From Pelagibacteraceae bacterium AG-337-G06 (GTDB lineage: Bacteria; Pseudomonadota; Alphaproteobacteria; Pelagibacterales; AG-422-B15), in the NCBI GenBank assembly GCA_003282175.1, contig QBZX01000001.1, forward strand, positions 186,345-250,344: 64,000 nt of DNA, in the 5' to 3' direction. Positions 47,002 to 55,785 of the stretch are shown here, in pieces (positions within the stretch are counted from its first letter, which is position 1; every line of letters begins with the position of its first letter). Position numbers and translations under genes: made by a program. The notes beneath the pieces were generated by a model. The model made no database searches. It was not told where the DNA came from and was given only the letters and a program-made list of their open reading frames with translations.

Positions 47002-48144
47002 ATGAGTGAGGGATATATTTTAAAAAAAACGGAAAAATCTCTACCATTAAATTGGTATTACAATCAAAATCAATTTGATAAAGAAATAAAGAAAGTTTTA
47101 TTAAAGGAATGGCTATACATTTGCCATGAACACGCTTTATCACAGCCGTTATCTTTTCATACTGTTGAAATAAGTAAATTTAATATTCTTCTTGTGCGTG
47201 ACAAAGAGGGGAATATGAATGCATATTATAATTCTTGTAGTCATCGAGGATCTATTTTAAAAAAAGAAAAAAATGGAAAGCTAAAGTCTAATTTATTAAT
47301 TTGCCCTTATCACCAATGGTCCTATAACGCAAGTAATGGAAATCTTATAAAAACTTCCTCTATAACCGATCCAAAAAATTTTAGAAAAGATAAAAATTGT
47401 TTAATCAAAGTAAAATTTAAAATTTGGAATGGACTAATCTTTATTAACTTAAACAATAGTGCTAAATGGAATTCTAAAAAAGTATTCCCAGATTATAGTG
47501 ATGCTTTTTCGCAATTGAATGTGAGTAATTATCAAATTGGTTACACATGGAAAAAAAAAATAAAATGCAACTGGAAAATTTTTTGGGAAAATTATAGTGA
47601 GTGTCTACATTGTCCAAACCTACATCCAGAACTATCTAATCTTGTTCCTATCTACGGTCGAAGACTTGTAGACATAAAAGATGATCCTAACTGGAAAAGG
47701 TTCATCAATCATGATGATCCAAAGTATAAAGGCGGTATGAAAAAAGGAACTGAAACGTGGTCAATGGATGGCAGCGCGCAAGGCCATCGTGTAGAATACT
47801 TAGAAAATCAGACAGACTTTCCTGGATATATTTATATGACAAGCTGGCCTTCTATGTTTTTAGCGATTTTTACTGACCATATCAGAATGGTTCGCATTCT
47901 TCCTTTATCTAATGAGCTCACAGAAGTAACAGCTGAGTGGATTTTTCGAAAAGAAACACTTAAAGATAAAAAATATTCAATGAAAAATGTTGTTGATTTT
48001 GCAGTACTCGTTATGAAACAGGATGCTGAGGCTTGTGAACTTAATCAAAAAGGCATACATAATCCAATACGTAAAAGTGGAACCTTAATGCCCGAAGAGT
48101 ATGAAATAAAAAGGTTTCATAATTGGCTTAGAAAGAAATTATAA
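47002..48144 (+). CDS. Rieske-type ring-hydroxylating/demethylating oxygenase alpha subunit
   Basis: A 380-residue oxygenase. The Rieske [2Fe-2S] cluster ligands are in CSHRGSIL (about residues 80-87) and CPYHQWSY (about 102-109). The mononuclear iron site lies in ENYSECLHCPNLHPEL (about 196-211), with two His residues, and a later Asp ligand in KQDAEACELNQKGI. The YSECLHCPNLHPEL wording resembles the glycine-betaine, carnitine and stachydrine oxygenase group rather than classic aromatic dioxygenases. A reductase partner is not visible in the window. It starts a three-gene set with an M20 amidohydrolase and an M24-like hydrolase; the substrate is probably a small nitrogen compound. Confidence 0.85.
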   Translation: MSEGYILKKTEKSLPLNWYYNQNQFDKEIKKVLLKEWLYICHEHALSQPLSFHTVEISKFNILLVRDKEGNMNAYYNSCSHRGSILKKEKNGKLKSNLLICPYHQWSYNASNGNLIKTSSITDPKNFRKDKNCLIKVKFKIWNGLIFINLNNSAKWNSKKVFPDYSDAFSQLNVSNYQIGYTWKKKIKCNWKIFWENYSECLHCPNLHPELSNLVPIYGRRLVDIKDDPNWKRFINHDDPKYKGGMKKGTETWSMDGSAQGHRVEYLENQTDFPGYIYMTSWPSMFLAIFTDHIRMVRILPLSNELTEVTAEWIFRKETLKDKKYSMKNVVDFAVLVMKQDAEACELNQKGIHNPIRKSGTLMPEEYEIKRFHNWLRKKL

Positions 48145-48154
48145 GTATTAAAAG

Positions 48155-49315
48155 ATGAATGTAGTTACAGAGAATTTTGAAAAAGAAATGATTGCTTGGA
48201 GACATGACTTTCACGCTCATCCTGAACTAAATTTTGATTTAGATATTACATCAGCAAAAGTTGCTGAAATTTTAAAAAGTTTTGGATTAGAGGTTTTTGA
48301 GGGCATTGGGAAAAAAGGTATCGTTGCAGTCCTTAAAAATGGCAATAGCAATAAAAGTATAGGTATACGTGCTGACATGGATGCTTTACCAGTAAATGAA
48401 GAGAGTGACTGTGAATACAAATCCACTCATGAAGGAAAAATGCATGCGTGTGGTCACGATGGTCATACGGCAATGGCTCTCGGTGCTGCCAAATATCTTT
48501 CTGAAACAAAATATTTTAATGGCACGGTTTATTTTATTTTCCAACCTGATGAAGAAAAAACGCAAGGTGCACAAGCAATGATTGATGATGGTTTGTTTGA
48601 AAAATTCTCGATAGATGAAGTTTATGCATTTCATAATTTGCCAGGAATGGAAGTTGGCTCTTTCGCTACACGTTCAGGCACAATAACAGCTAGTGAGAGT
48701 CTCTTTGATATTAAGCTTTGGGGTCAAGGTGGACATTCCGCATTACCGCACATGGGAGTTGATACTATAACAGTAGGAACACAAATTATAACTTCATTAC
48801 AATCTATAGTTTCAAGAAAATTAAATCCCGCAATGAATGGGGTTGTATCTGTTACTAAATTTGAGTCTGATGGAAATGAAAATATTTTACCTGGTCATTC
48901 TATAATTTCTGGAGATGCTCGAGCACTTTCGCCTGAGGCCAATAAAATTATTGAAGATAGTATGCGAAACATTGTTGAAGGCATTGCAAATGCTCACGGT
49001 ATAAAATATGAATTTACATACGATACTCGAACAAACATGACAATCAATACAACCGAACAAGCAGCTTTTGCTTCTAAGATCGCTGAAGACCTTGTTGGAA
49101 CTCAGAATGTTGATGGAAATTGTGATCCAAAGTTATTTTCTGAGGATTTTGCTCAAATGTTAATGGTTAAACCAGGTTGTTACATACTTATTGGCAATGG
49201 AACAGAAGGAACACACGGCCAGTCGTTACATTCTTCTACATACGACTTTAATGACAAACTTCTTGTGATCGGGTCCTCTTTCTGGACCAAACTTGTTTGC
49301 GAACGACTATCCTAA
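48155..49315 (+). CDS. M20 family amidohydrolase (hippurate/N-acyl amino acid hydrolase type)
   Basis: A 386-residue zinc or manganese hydrolase. Typical features: MIAWRHDFHAHPELNFD at the start, RADMDALPVNE (about residue 72), the metal site HACGHDGHTAM (about 98-108), FQPDEEKTQGAQAMIDDGL with the catalytic Glu pair, and HNLPGMEVGS. The dimerisation domain is inserted at about 180-295. It removes acyl groups from N-acyl amino acids. It lies 10 bp after the Rieske gene and 4 bp before the M24-like gene, suggesting consecutive steps of one pathway. Confidence 0.88.
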   Translation: MNVVTENFEKEMIAWRHDFHAHPELNFDLDITSAKVAEILKSFGLEVFEGIGKKGIVAVLKNGNSNKSIGIRADMDALPVNEESDCEYKSTHEGKMHACGHDGHTAMALGAAKYLSETKYFNGTVYFIFQPDEEKTQGAQAMIDDGLFEKFSIDEVYAFHNLPGMEVGSFATRSGTITASESLFDIKLWGQGGHSALPHMGVDTITVGTQIITSLQSIVSRKLNPAMNGVVSVTKFESDGNENILPGHSIISGDARALSPEANKIIEDSMRNIVEGIANAHGIKYEFTYDTRTNMTINTTEQAAFASKIAEDLVGTQNVDGNCDPKLFSEDFAQMLMVKPGCYILIGNGTEGTHGQSLHSSTYDFNDKLLVIGSSFWTKLVCERLS

Positions 49316-49319
49316 ATTT

Positions 49320-50489
49320 ATGAATTTTCCTAAAAGCGAATACATAGACAGACTTGCTAAAGTTAAGAAGTCGATGCAAGAAAAAAAGATAGATCTGTTA
49401 ATATCGCAGGATACCGCAAATATGAATTATCTTACGGGATATGATGCATGGTCATTTTATTATGCACAATGTGTTTTAGTTCATGTTGATTTAGACGAGC
49501 CATTTTTATTTGTGAGAGACCAAGATGCTGGTGGTGCATTTTTACAGAGCTGTTGGTCTCAAGAAAATATTATTGTATATGCAGAAAAATATATCCATAC
49601 ATGGCCCAATCATCCTTATGATTATCTTATCGAGATCATTAAAAATAAAAAATGGGAAAATCAATCAATTGGTCTTGAAATGGATAGTCATTATTTTACA
49701 GCTTATTGCTATCAGAAACTTATTGATGGATTGCCTGATGCATTATTTAAAGATTCTGAAAGGCTTGTGAATTGGGTGAGATTTATAAAATCAGATAATG
49801 AAATTGAACTAATGAAAAAAGCTGCATTGATTACCAATCATGCGATGCAAACTGCAATTGACATAATAAATCCAGGAATTAGGCAATGTGATGCAGTAGG
49901 TGAAATTCAAAAAGCAATGTTTTATGGTACACCTGAAATTGGTGGTGAGTACTCAAGTATCGCCACCTTACTGCCCACGGGCGCAGGGACATCTGCGTCT
50001 CATTTAACTGCAACACAAGAGAAGTTTGTTAAGGGCGAAGCTACAATTGTTGAACTCGCTGGTGTTCATAAGAGATACCATGCTCCTCTAGCAAGAACAG
50101 TTTTGCTTGGAAAGGCAGAACAAAAAAAAATTGATGCTATTAAGGCTACCAATGAAGCCTTAGACGAAGGTATTTCAGCCATTAAACCTGGAAATACAGC
50201 TGATGACGTGGCGCAAAAATTTTGGGCTGTTCTTGATAAGCATGACATTAAAAAAGAATCTCGAACGGGATATTCAATTGGCATAGGATATCCTCCAGAT
50301 TGGGGTGAGCATACAATAAATATCTCTAAAGGAGATCAAACTATTCTTCATCCAAATGTTACATTTCACATGATTGCAGTAATGCAATTCGGTAGCTGGG
50401 GTGTTGAAGCGAGTCACTCATTGAGAGTTACAGAAAATGGTTCAGAAAAGTTTTCTGATTTTTCAAGCGATCTGTTCATTAAAGACTAG
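49320..50489 (+). CDS. M24 (creatinase/ectoine-hydrolase-like) hydrolase
   Basis: About 389 residues from the ATG at 49320; a TTG at 49293 would overlap the previous gene. It has the creatinase N-terminal domain and the pita-bread domain of M24 enzymes. The usual metal-binding Asp pair is replaced (VELAGVHKRYHAPLARTV), as in creatinase-like enzymes that work without metal. N-terminal phrases NYLTGYDAWSFY and FVRDQDAGGA resemble ectoine hydrolase DoeA/EutD. It may therefore open a cyclic amidine or cleave a guanidino-type substrate. Being next to an M20 deacylase is consistent with ectoine-type degradation, but the assignment is an inference. Confidence 0.75.
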   Translation: MNFPKSEYIDRLAKVKKSMQEKKIDLLISQDTANMNYLTGYDAWSFYYAQCVLVHVDLDEPFLFVRDQDAGGAFLQSCWSQENIIVYAEKYIHTWPNHPYDYLIEIIKNKKWENQSIGLEMDSHYFTAYCYQKLIDGLPDALFKDSERLVNWVRFIKSDNEIELMKKAALITNHAMQTAIDIINPGIRQCDAVGEIQKAMFYGTPEIGGEYSSIATLLPTGAGTSASHLTATQEKFVKGEATIVELAGVHKRYHAPLARTVLLGKAEQKKIDAIKATNEALDEGISAIKPGNTADDVAQKFWAVLDKHDIKKESRTGYSIGIGYPPDWGEHTINISKGDQTILHPNVTFHMIAVMQFGSWGVEASHSLRVTENGSEKFSDFSSDLFIKD

Positions 50490-50588
50490 CCGTAAGCTTA
50501 GAAAATAATTCTTCTATAGCACTCCTTGTTTTTACTAGAGAATCCTATAAAAAAATTGTATAAAGTAGCGCAATTCACGGAGACAATT

Positions 50589-50777
50589 ATGGGCATTCAT
50601 CACGATTACAAGTCTAAACGCGGAGAGCGCGCGATGGCAAAACAACAAAAAAGAGAGTCCAAACAAGCTGATAATACAGATAAAAAAGAAGAAGAAAAAC
50701 TTGTTAAAGAGCTTAAAAAAGCAGGGTTGAATAAAGATGAAATCAAACAGTTCCTCGAAGGACGAGCAAAAGAATAA
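50589..50777 (+). CDS. Small highly charged protein, unknown function
   Basis: 62 residues from the ATG at 50589, which has GGAGA at ideal distance; an in-frame upstream start (50526) lacks such support. The sequence is rich in Lys, Glu and Gln, with a likely long helix (residues 18-60) and no signal peptide or membrane segment. I do not recognise a family. Its end overlaps, in another frame, the start of a second small charged protein, and dcd follows. Confidence 0.6.
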   Translation: MGIHHDYKSKRGERAMAKQQKRESKQADNTDKKEEEKLVKELKKAGLNKDEIKQFLEGRAKE

Positions 50778-50868
50778 AAAGCTTAATGAAACTGAACGAC
50801 TATCTGAGGCTTTGAGACAGAATTTAAGAAAAAGAAAAGAATATCAACGAAAGAAAGAAGAAAAATAA
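50737..50868 (+). CDS. 43-residue basic protein upstream of dcd
   Basis: A short ORF that starts inside the end of the previous gene (41-bp overlap in another frame) and stops 1 bp before the dcd start. The C-terminal half contains [19 protein letters not shown], a pattern I associate with small conserved alphaproteobacterial proteins of the 'L(S/A)EALR-NLRRRK' type. It is probably a helical, nucleic-acid-binding or ribosome-associated protein; function unknown. Confidence 0.55.
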   Translation: MKSNSSSKDEQKNKKLNETERLSEALRQNLRKRKEYQRKKEEK

Positions 50869-50869
50869 G

Positions 50870-51424
50870 ATGACCATCATGTCTGATAACTGGATTAAAA
50901 AAATGTCCTTAGAACAAGGCATGATTGAACCTTTTGTAGACGGACAAAAAAAAGATGGGACTATTTCCTTTGGATTGTCATCTTACGGATATGACGCAAG
51001 AGTATCTGAAGATTTTAAAATATTTACAAATGTTGACTCAGCTTTAGTTGATCCTAAAAATTTTGATGACAAAGGCTTTGTTGATAGACCGGGCAAAGAA
51101 TGCATCATACCACCTAATTCATTTGCACTGGCACGCACTGTAGAATATTTCAGAATTCCAAGAGACGTATTAGTTGTTTGTTTAGGTAAATCAACATATG
51201 CACGATGTGGAATAATAGTTAATGTAACTCCTTTGGAGCCCGAGTGGGAAGGGCATGTAACTTTAGAGTTTTCAAATACAACACCACTGCCAGCAAAAAT
51301 ATATGCGAATGAAGGAGGCTGTCAGTTCCTATTCTATAAAGGTGAGGCTCCGCCTGAAATTTCCTACAAGGATAGAAAAGGGAAATACATGAAACAAACT
51401 GGCGTTACTCTTCCCAAGCTATAG
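50870..51424 (+). CDS. dcd: dCTP deaminase
   Basis: A 184-residue homotrimeric enzyme that deaminates dCTP to dUTP, the precursor for dTMP synthesis. Conserved segments are [14 protein letters not shown] (about residues 36-49), the [11 protein letters not shown] stretch (about 107-117) with substrate-binding Ser and Arg, and [18 protein letters not shown] (about 121-138) containing the catalytic Glu. Length and start match alphaproteobacterial Dcd. It is followed 6 bp later by murA. Confidence 0.96.
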   Translation: MTIMSDNWIKKMSLEQGMIEPFVDGQKKDGTISFGLSSYGYDARVSEDFKIFTNVDSALVDPKNFDDKGFVDRPGKECIIPPNSFALARTVEYFRIPRDVLVVCLGKSTYARCGIIVNVTPLEPEWEGHVTLEFSNTTPLPAKIYANEGGCQFLFYKGEAPPEISYKDRKGKYMKQTGVTLPKL

Positions 51425-51430
51425 AATTCA

Positions 51431-52690
51431 ATGCAGAAAATTGTTATAAAAGGAGGACAACCTCTAAGGGGTGTGATTCCTGTTAGTGGATCAAAGAATG
51501 CTGCTCTACCCATTATGGCTGCTAGTATTTTAACTAATGAAAAATTAGAACTTTCAAATGTTCCGGATCTTGTTGATGTAAAAACTATGAGTTTGGTTTT
51601 ATCATCTCTTGGAGTTAATGTCGCAAAAAGTGAAAGTAATAAAAATTCTATTACGCTTCAATATTCAGATACAGAAAAAACTATTGCTGAATATGATTTA
51701 GTGAGAAAGATGCGAGCAAGTATATTAGTGCTAGGACCTTTACTTGCAAGAAAGCGTGAGGCGAGTGTATCACTTCCTGGAGGTTGCGCTATAGGTGCTC
51801 GACCAATCGATATTCATATAGACGCACTTACAAAGCTCGGTGCAACTTTTGAATTAGAAAAAGGATATATTCAATGTAGCGCACCTAAAGGACTGACTGG
51901 AAATAAGATCGAACTTCCTAAAGTATCTGTTGGCGCTACTGAAAATATTATTATGGCAGCGTCATTAGCAAGTGGTGAAACTGAAATTTCTAATATCGCG
52001 TTAGAGCCTGAGGTGATTGATTTAATTAATTGTTTAAATACTATGGGAGCAAAAATTGAACTTGGTGACAATAGGTCTGTTATGATCCAAGGAGTAAAAA
52101 CTTTGAACGGCTCAATCTATTCTATTATTCCTGATCGTATCGAGGCTGTTACTTATATCATAGCTGGAGCATTAGCAGGAAATGGACTTAAAATAGAAAA
52201 TTTAAACATTGAACACATTAGCAATGTTTTAGAGACTTTAAAGACATTACCAGTTGATATAATTTTTGATGAAAATAGTGTAACAGTAAATAAATCTAAT
52301 ATTAGTGAAGGTATTGAAATTCAAACAAAGGAATATCCTGGTTTCCCAACAGACGTTCAAGCGCAAATGATGGTTTTAATGTCTATGGCTAAAACTAAGT
52401 CAGTCATAGACGAACACATATTTGAAAACAGATTCATGCATGTACCTGAATTGAATAGAATGGGTGCAAATATCGAAATTAATGGCAAAAGAGCAATTAT
52501 TAATCCTTGCTCAGGTTTTAGAGGAGCCCCAGTTATGGCAACTGATCTAAGAGCTTCTGTAAGTTTAATCTTAGCAGGATTAGCAGCTGAAGGTGAAACA
52601 ACCCTAAATCGCATCTATCACTTGGATAGAGGATATGAACAAATTGAGGTTAAATTAGAAGCATGTGGAGCAGAGATTAAGAGAGTTTAA
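51431..52690 (+). CDS. murA: UDP-N-acetylglucosamine 1-carboxyvinyltransferase MurA
   Basis: A 419-residue enzyme for the first committed step of peptidoglycan synthesis. Key features: SGSKNAALPIMAASIL with the conserved Lys (about residue 22), RKMRASILVLGPLLAR, and the loop PGGCAIGARPID carrying the catalytic Cys (about 119), which is the fosfomycin target and is intact. The C-terminal half has GFPTDVQAQMM and RASVSLILAGL. It sits between dcd and the DUF2948 gene, a usual alphaproteobacterial neighbourhood. Confidence 0.97.
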   Translation: MQKIVIKGGQPLRGVIPVSGSKNAALPIMAASILTNEKLELSNVPDLVDVKTMSLVLSSLGVNVAKSESNKNSITLQYSDTEKTIAEYDLVRKMRASILVLGPLLARKREASVSLPGGCAIGARPIDIHIDALTKLGATFELEKGYIQCSAPKGLTGNKIELPKVSVGATENIIMAASLASGETEISNIALEPEVIDLINCLNTMGAKIELGDNRSVMIQGVKTLNGSIYSIIPDRIEAVTYIIAGALAGNGLKIENLNIEHISNVLETLKTLPVDIIFDENSVTVNKSNISEGIEIQTKEYPGFPTDVQAQMMVLMSMAKTKSVIDEHIFENRFMHVPELNRMGANIEINGKRAIINPCSGFRGAPVMATDLRASVSLILAGLAAEGETTLNRIYHLDRGYEQIEVKLEACGAEIKRV

Positions 52691-52695
52691 AAAAT

Positions 52696-53118
52696 ATGAA
52701 TTTGAATGCAATTGATACTGATGAATTAAAAATTATTGGGACAATATTGCAGGATGGACTCATTGAAGTAAGCGATATTAAATATCTGCCATCAATAAGA
52801 TCATTTTTTTTAATGATCACACGATTTATGTGGGAAGAAAAAATCGTAAATAAAGTTAATCAGCGCATAAAGGCTGTTCTGTGCTTTGAGGATGTCATAT
52901 CAGTTTATTCAAAAAATATTGATCAATTGAATAAATCAAAGAAATTAGAACTATTGACTTTTAACTATTATCCCAATAAGTCAAAAAATATTGAAATTGA
53001 ATTGCTTTTCAAAAATGATGCAATTATAAAACTCGAGACTGAAATTATTCGGTGCAAATTAGATGATCAAGGAAACCCTTGGGGTACAGAAGAACAAGTA
53101 AATGAAAAAAATAATTAA
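52696..53118 (+). CDS. DUF2948 family protein
   Basis: A 140-residue protein of unknown function with the DUF2948 features LIEVSDIKYLPSIRSFFLMITRF-type start (split into strands) and the C-terminal hallmark RCKLDDQGNPWGT. The family is found mainly in Alphaproteobacteria, usually between murA and hisD, as here. It overlaps hisD by 17 bp. No signal peptide or membrane segment. Confidence 0.85.
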   Translation: MNLNAIDTDELKIIGTILQDGLIEVSDIKYLPSIRSFFLMITRFMWEEKIVNKVNQRIKAVLCFEDVISVYSKNIDQLNKSKKLELLTFNYYPNKSKNIEIELLFKNDAIIKLETEIIRCKLDDQGNPWGTEEQVNEKNN

Positions 53119-54397
53119 TACAAGCAATTCAGGCTTTTCACAAGAATTTGAAAATTTAGTAAATACTAATAGATCAGATGACAAAGATGTAAAAGATGTT
53201 GTAGCTAACATAATAAATGATGTAAGAATCAACGGTGATGATGCTTTAATAAAGTATACTAATCAACTTGATCGCAATGAACTTTCAAAATCAAACTTCA
53301 TTTTAGACGAAACTGCAATCAACAATCAGACAGATGGATTATCTGAACAGATATGCGAGGCTATTCAAACAGCGGCAGATCGAGTTAGGGCATACCATGA
53401 AAAACAATTACCAGAGGATTTAAGTTTTAATGATGATCTAAAATCTACTCTTGGATATATGTGGAAGCCTTTGGAAACAGCAGGGATATATGTACCAGGT
53501 GGAACAGCAAGTTACCCTAGTACAGTTCTTATGAATTCAATACCGGCTATGGTTGCAGGCGTAAAAGACATAGTAATGGCCACACCATTAACTGACGGAC
53601 AAATTAATCCATCAGTTTTATATGCCGCAAAAATTGTTGGTATTAAAAAAATATATTGCATGGGTGGCTCTCAGGCAGTCGCTGCAATGGCATATGGAAC
53701 TGAAAGTGTGGCACCTGTAAATAAAATCGTTGGACCTGGTAATATTTACGTCGCTGAAGCAAAACGGCAAGTTTCAGGATTTGTTGGAATTGATATGTTT
53801 GCAGGACCTTCTGAAATAGTAGTAATTTCAGACCAGAATAGTGATCCAAAAATTATTTCTGCAGATCTCATCGCCCAATCTGAGCATGATAAAAGTGCTC
53901 AAAGCATCCTAATAACTACTGATCAAACATTAGCTGAAGCAGTTGAAAAAGAAGTGCCTAGTCAATTAGACTCTCTTCCAAGAAAAGAAATTGCGTCAGC
54001 AAGCTGGGAGTCAAACGGCAAAATTATCGTTGTACGTGATCTTAAAGAAGCTTTTGATATCTCAAACCAATTAGCCCCTGAACACCTCGAGCTTGCTATT
54101 GATAATGCAAGAGATTTTCTTAAATATATTGTTAATGCAGGCGCAGTATTCCTCGGTAGGAATACACCTGAAGCATTAGGTGACTATGTTGCTGGTCCAA
54201 GCCATGTATTACCTACATCAAGGAGTGCAAAATTTTCATCAGGACTATCAGTATTCGACTTTCTAAAGAAAATATCGCTTGTTGAGTTTACAAAAGAAGG
54301 TATTGAAGAAATTGGAAATAGTGCTATGACAATCGCTGATAATGAAGGTCTTGACGGACATTCAAGGTCAATAGAATATAGGCTTGCAAAAAAATAA
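53102..54397 (+). CDS. hisD: Histidinol dehydrogenase HisD
   Basis: A 431-residue zinc enzyme that makes the last two oxidations of histidine synthesis. Visible: YVPGGTASYPSTVLMN (about residues 126-141), KIVGPGNIYVAEAKRQV, DMFAGPSEIVVI, zinc ligands Gln and His in AQSEHDKSAQ (about 257-266), catalytic ANQLAPEHLEL-type Glu-His (here NQLAPEHLEL) and the final Asp/His regions GDYVAGPSHVLPT and GLDGHSRSI. It overlaps the DUF2948 gene by 17 bp and is followed 3 bp later by infA. Confidence 0.97.
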   Translation: MKKIINTSNSGFSQEFENLVNTNRSDDKDVKDVVANIINDVRINGDDALIKYTNQLDRNELSKSNFILDETAINNQTDGLSEQICEAIQTAADRVRAYHEKQLPEDLSFNDDLKSTLGYMWKPLETAGIYVPGGTASYPSTVLMNSIPAMVAGVKDIVMATPLTDGQINPSVLYAAKIVGIKKIYCMGGSQAVAAMAYGTESVAPVNKIVGPGNIYVAEAKRQVSGFVGIDMFAGPSEIVVISDQNSDPKIISADLIAQSEHDKSAQSILITTDQTLAEAVEKEVPSQLDSLPRKEIASASWESNGKIIVVRDLKEAFDISNQLAPEHLELAIDNARDFLKYIVNAGAVFLGRNTPEALGDYVAGPSHVLPTSRSAKFSSGLSVFDFLKKISLVEFTKEGIEEIGNSAMTIADNEGLDGHSRSIEYRLAKK

Positions 54398-54400
54398 TAT

Positions 54401-54619
54401 ATGTCAAAAGAAGAGATTTTAGAATTTAAGGGTAAAGTTACTGATATACTTCCAAATGCAATGTTTAAAGTTGCACTAGAAAATGGCCATGAAGTTTTGG
54501 CACATACAGCTGGTAGAATGAGAAAAAATAGAATTAGAGTCTTAGCAGGTGACGAAGTTCTTGTTCAGATCACACCTTACGACCTTACTAAAGGTAGAAT
54601 AATATTTAGATATAAATAA
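54401..54619 (+). CDS. infA: Translation initiation factor IF-1
   Basis: A 72-residue S1/OB-fold protein of exactly the usual length. Conserved residues include [30 protein letters not shown] split over the central strands and the ending [12 protein letters not shown]. It occupies the ribosomal A site during initiation. It starts 3 bp after hisD and precedes maf. Confidence 0.98.
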   Translation: MSKEEILEFKGKVTDILPNAMFKVALENGHEVLAHTAGRMRKNRIRVLAGDEVLVQITPYDLTKGRIIFRYK

Positions 54620-54632
54620 CCAAGAGAATATA

Positions 54633-55205
54633 TTGAAATTTATTTTAGGCAGCTCATCTCCTAGAAGATTAGAATTGCTATCAATTCTTGGGATTAAACC
54701 CGATGAAATAATCTCACCAAATATTAATGAGACGATCAACAAAAAGGAATTACCCTTAGATTACTGTAAACGAATGGCTACTCAAAAGATGAAACACTTT
54801 GAAGGGAAGTATGAAAATGCTGTGATTCTTACGGCAGATACTATTGCCTATAGTGGAAGAAGAATAATTGATAAAACAAATGATGAAGTTATTGCTAGGA
54901 AAAATCTAAATAAATTATCGAGTCGAAGACATCGTGTTTCAACCGTATTGTGCCTACGAGATACTAAGAATAAAGTTATAAGTAGGAGTGTCACAACTAT
55001 AGTCAATTTTAAACTGCTTAATAAAAAAGATATTGATAACTACATCAAAACAAATGAATGGAAAAATGTTGCAGGATCATACAAAATTCAGGGCTTTGCT
55101 GAAGTTTATATCAAGTCTATAAACGGCTCGTATTCAAATGTAGTTGGATTACCATTGTTTCAAACTAATAACTTATTGGGTTCGGTTGGTTTAATAAAAT
55201 CATGA
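54633..55205 (+). CDS. maf: Maf-like nucleotide pyrophosphatase
   Basis: A 190-residue protein starting with TTG; the family N-terminus ILGSSSPRRLELL follows at once, which supports that start, and AAGAGA precedes it. The catalytic Asp region is ILTADTIAYSGRRIIDK (about residues 66-82); a later KNVAGSYKIQGFAEVYIKSI stretch is also conserved. Maf proteins hydrolyse canonical and modified nucleoside triphosphates such as dTTP, UTP or m5UTP. It overlaps the next gene by 4 bp. Confidence 0.9.
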   Translation: MKFILGSSSPRRLELLSILGIKPDEIISPNINETINKKELPLDYCKRMATQKMKHFEGKYENAVILTADTIAYSGRRIIDKTNDEVIARKNLNKLSSRRHRVSTVLCLRDTKNKVISRSVTTIVNFKLLNKKDIDNYIKTNEWKNVAGSYKIQGFAEVYIKSINGSYSNVVGLPLFQTNNLLGSVGLIKS

Positions 55206-55558
55206 GAGAATTAATTTTTATTTACAATGCAAAAAGTGGCATTTTCAATGCCCTCATAGATTGGGGTCATAAAATAATTTCACCAAGTACGTACGAATGT
55301 CATTTGTGCTCTATCACATATAACAATCGAGGTAAGGAAAAGATTTGGGGTAATTATCTTAAGTCACTTAAAATAAAGAGCAGCTTTTATTACATTGACC
55401 ATCTCGCAGACTTAGAGTTTGTACCTAAGCAAATCAATCTACCATGTGTTTATATTAAAAATGACGATAATTATCAGCTTATGATTGATGCTGACGAATT
55501 AAATTCATTAAAAAGTGTGCATCATTTGATAAGCAGATTAAATGAAAAGCTTAATTAA
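55202..55558 (+). CDS. Conserved hypothetical protein with CxxC motif
   Basis: A 118-residue protein. It begins LIFIYNAKSGIFNALIDWGHKIISPSTYECHLCSITY, of which the CHLC pair (about residues 34-37) could bind metal or form a disulfide; then alternating helix and strand ending in a helix with HHLISRLNE. I recall similar 'YIYNA-G--NA--D--HK-ISP-TY-C-LC' proteins of unknown function, but can name no family. No signal peptide. It overlaps maf by 4 bp and is followed by two tRNA genes. Confidence 0.65.
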   Translation: MRELIFIYNAKSGIFNALIDWGHKIISPSTYECHLCSITYNNRGKEKIWGNYLKSLKIKSSFYYIDHLADLEFVPKQINLPCVYIKNDDNYQLMIDADELNSLKSVHHLISRLNEKLN

Positions 55559-55627
55559 TTAGCAATAAGAATATTTTCTTTGCACGAATACTTCTTATAG
55601 AATAAAAGACTTACATTACTAACGTGA

Positions 55628-55703
55628 GGCTCGATAGCTCAGTTGGTAGAGCAAAGGACTGAAAATCCTTGTGTCGGTGGTTCAAATCCACCTCGAGCCA
55701 CCA
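55628..55703 (+). tRNA. tRNA-Phe (GAA)
   Basis: A canonical 76-nt cloverleaf: acceptor GGCTCGA/TCGAGCC, D arm GCTCAGTTGGTAGAGC, anticodon stem AAGGA/TCCTT with loop CTGAAAA (anticodon GAA), T arm GGTGG/CCACC with loop TTCAAAT, discriminator A and encoded CCA. It is 5 bp upstream of tRNA-His, so the pair is probably co-transcribed. Confidence 0.97.
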
Positions 55704-55708
55704 CTTAT

Positions 55709-55785
55709 GCAGCTGTAGCTCAGTTGGTTAGAGCGCCTGGTTGTGGACCAGGAGGTCGGTAGTTCAAGTCTACCCAGCTGTACCA
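55709..55785 (+). tRNA. tRNA-His (GTG), alphaproteobacterial type with A73
   Basis: Cloverleaf with acceptor GCAGCTG/CAGCTGT, in which position 1 is G and 72 is T (a wobble pair), anticodon stem CCTGG/CCAGG with loop TTGTGGA (anticodon GTG), T arm GGTAG/CTACC with loop TTCAAGT, discriminator A73 and encoded CCA. The base before G1 is T, so the G-1 to C73 pair normally required by HisRS is absent. This is the known alphaproteobacterial deviation. Its last 16 bp overlap the 3' end of the convergent MFS gene. Confidence 0.95.
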
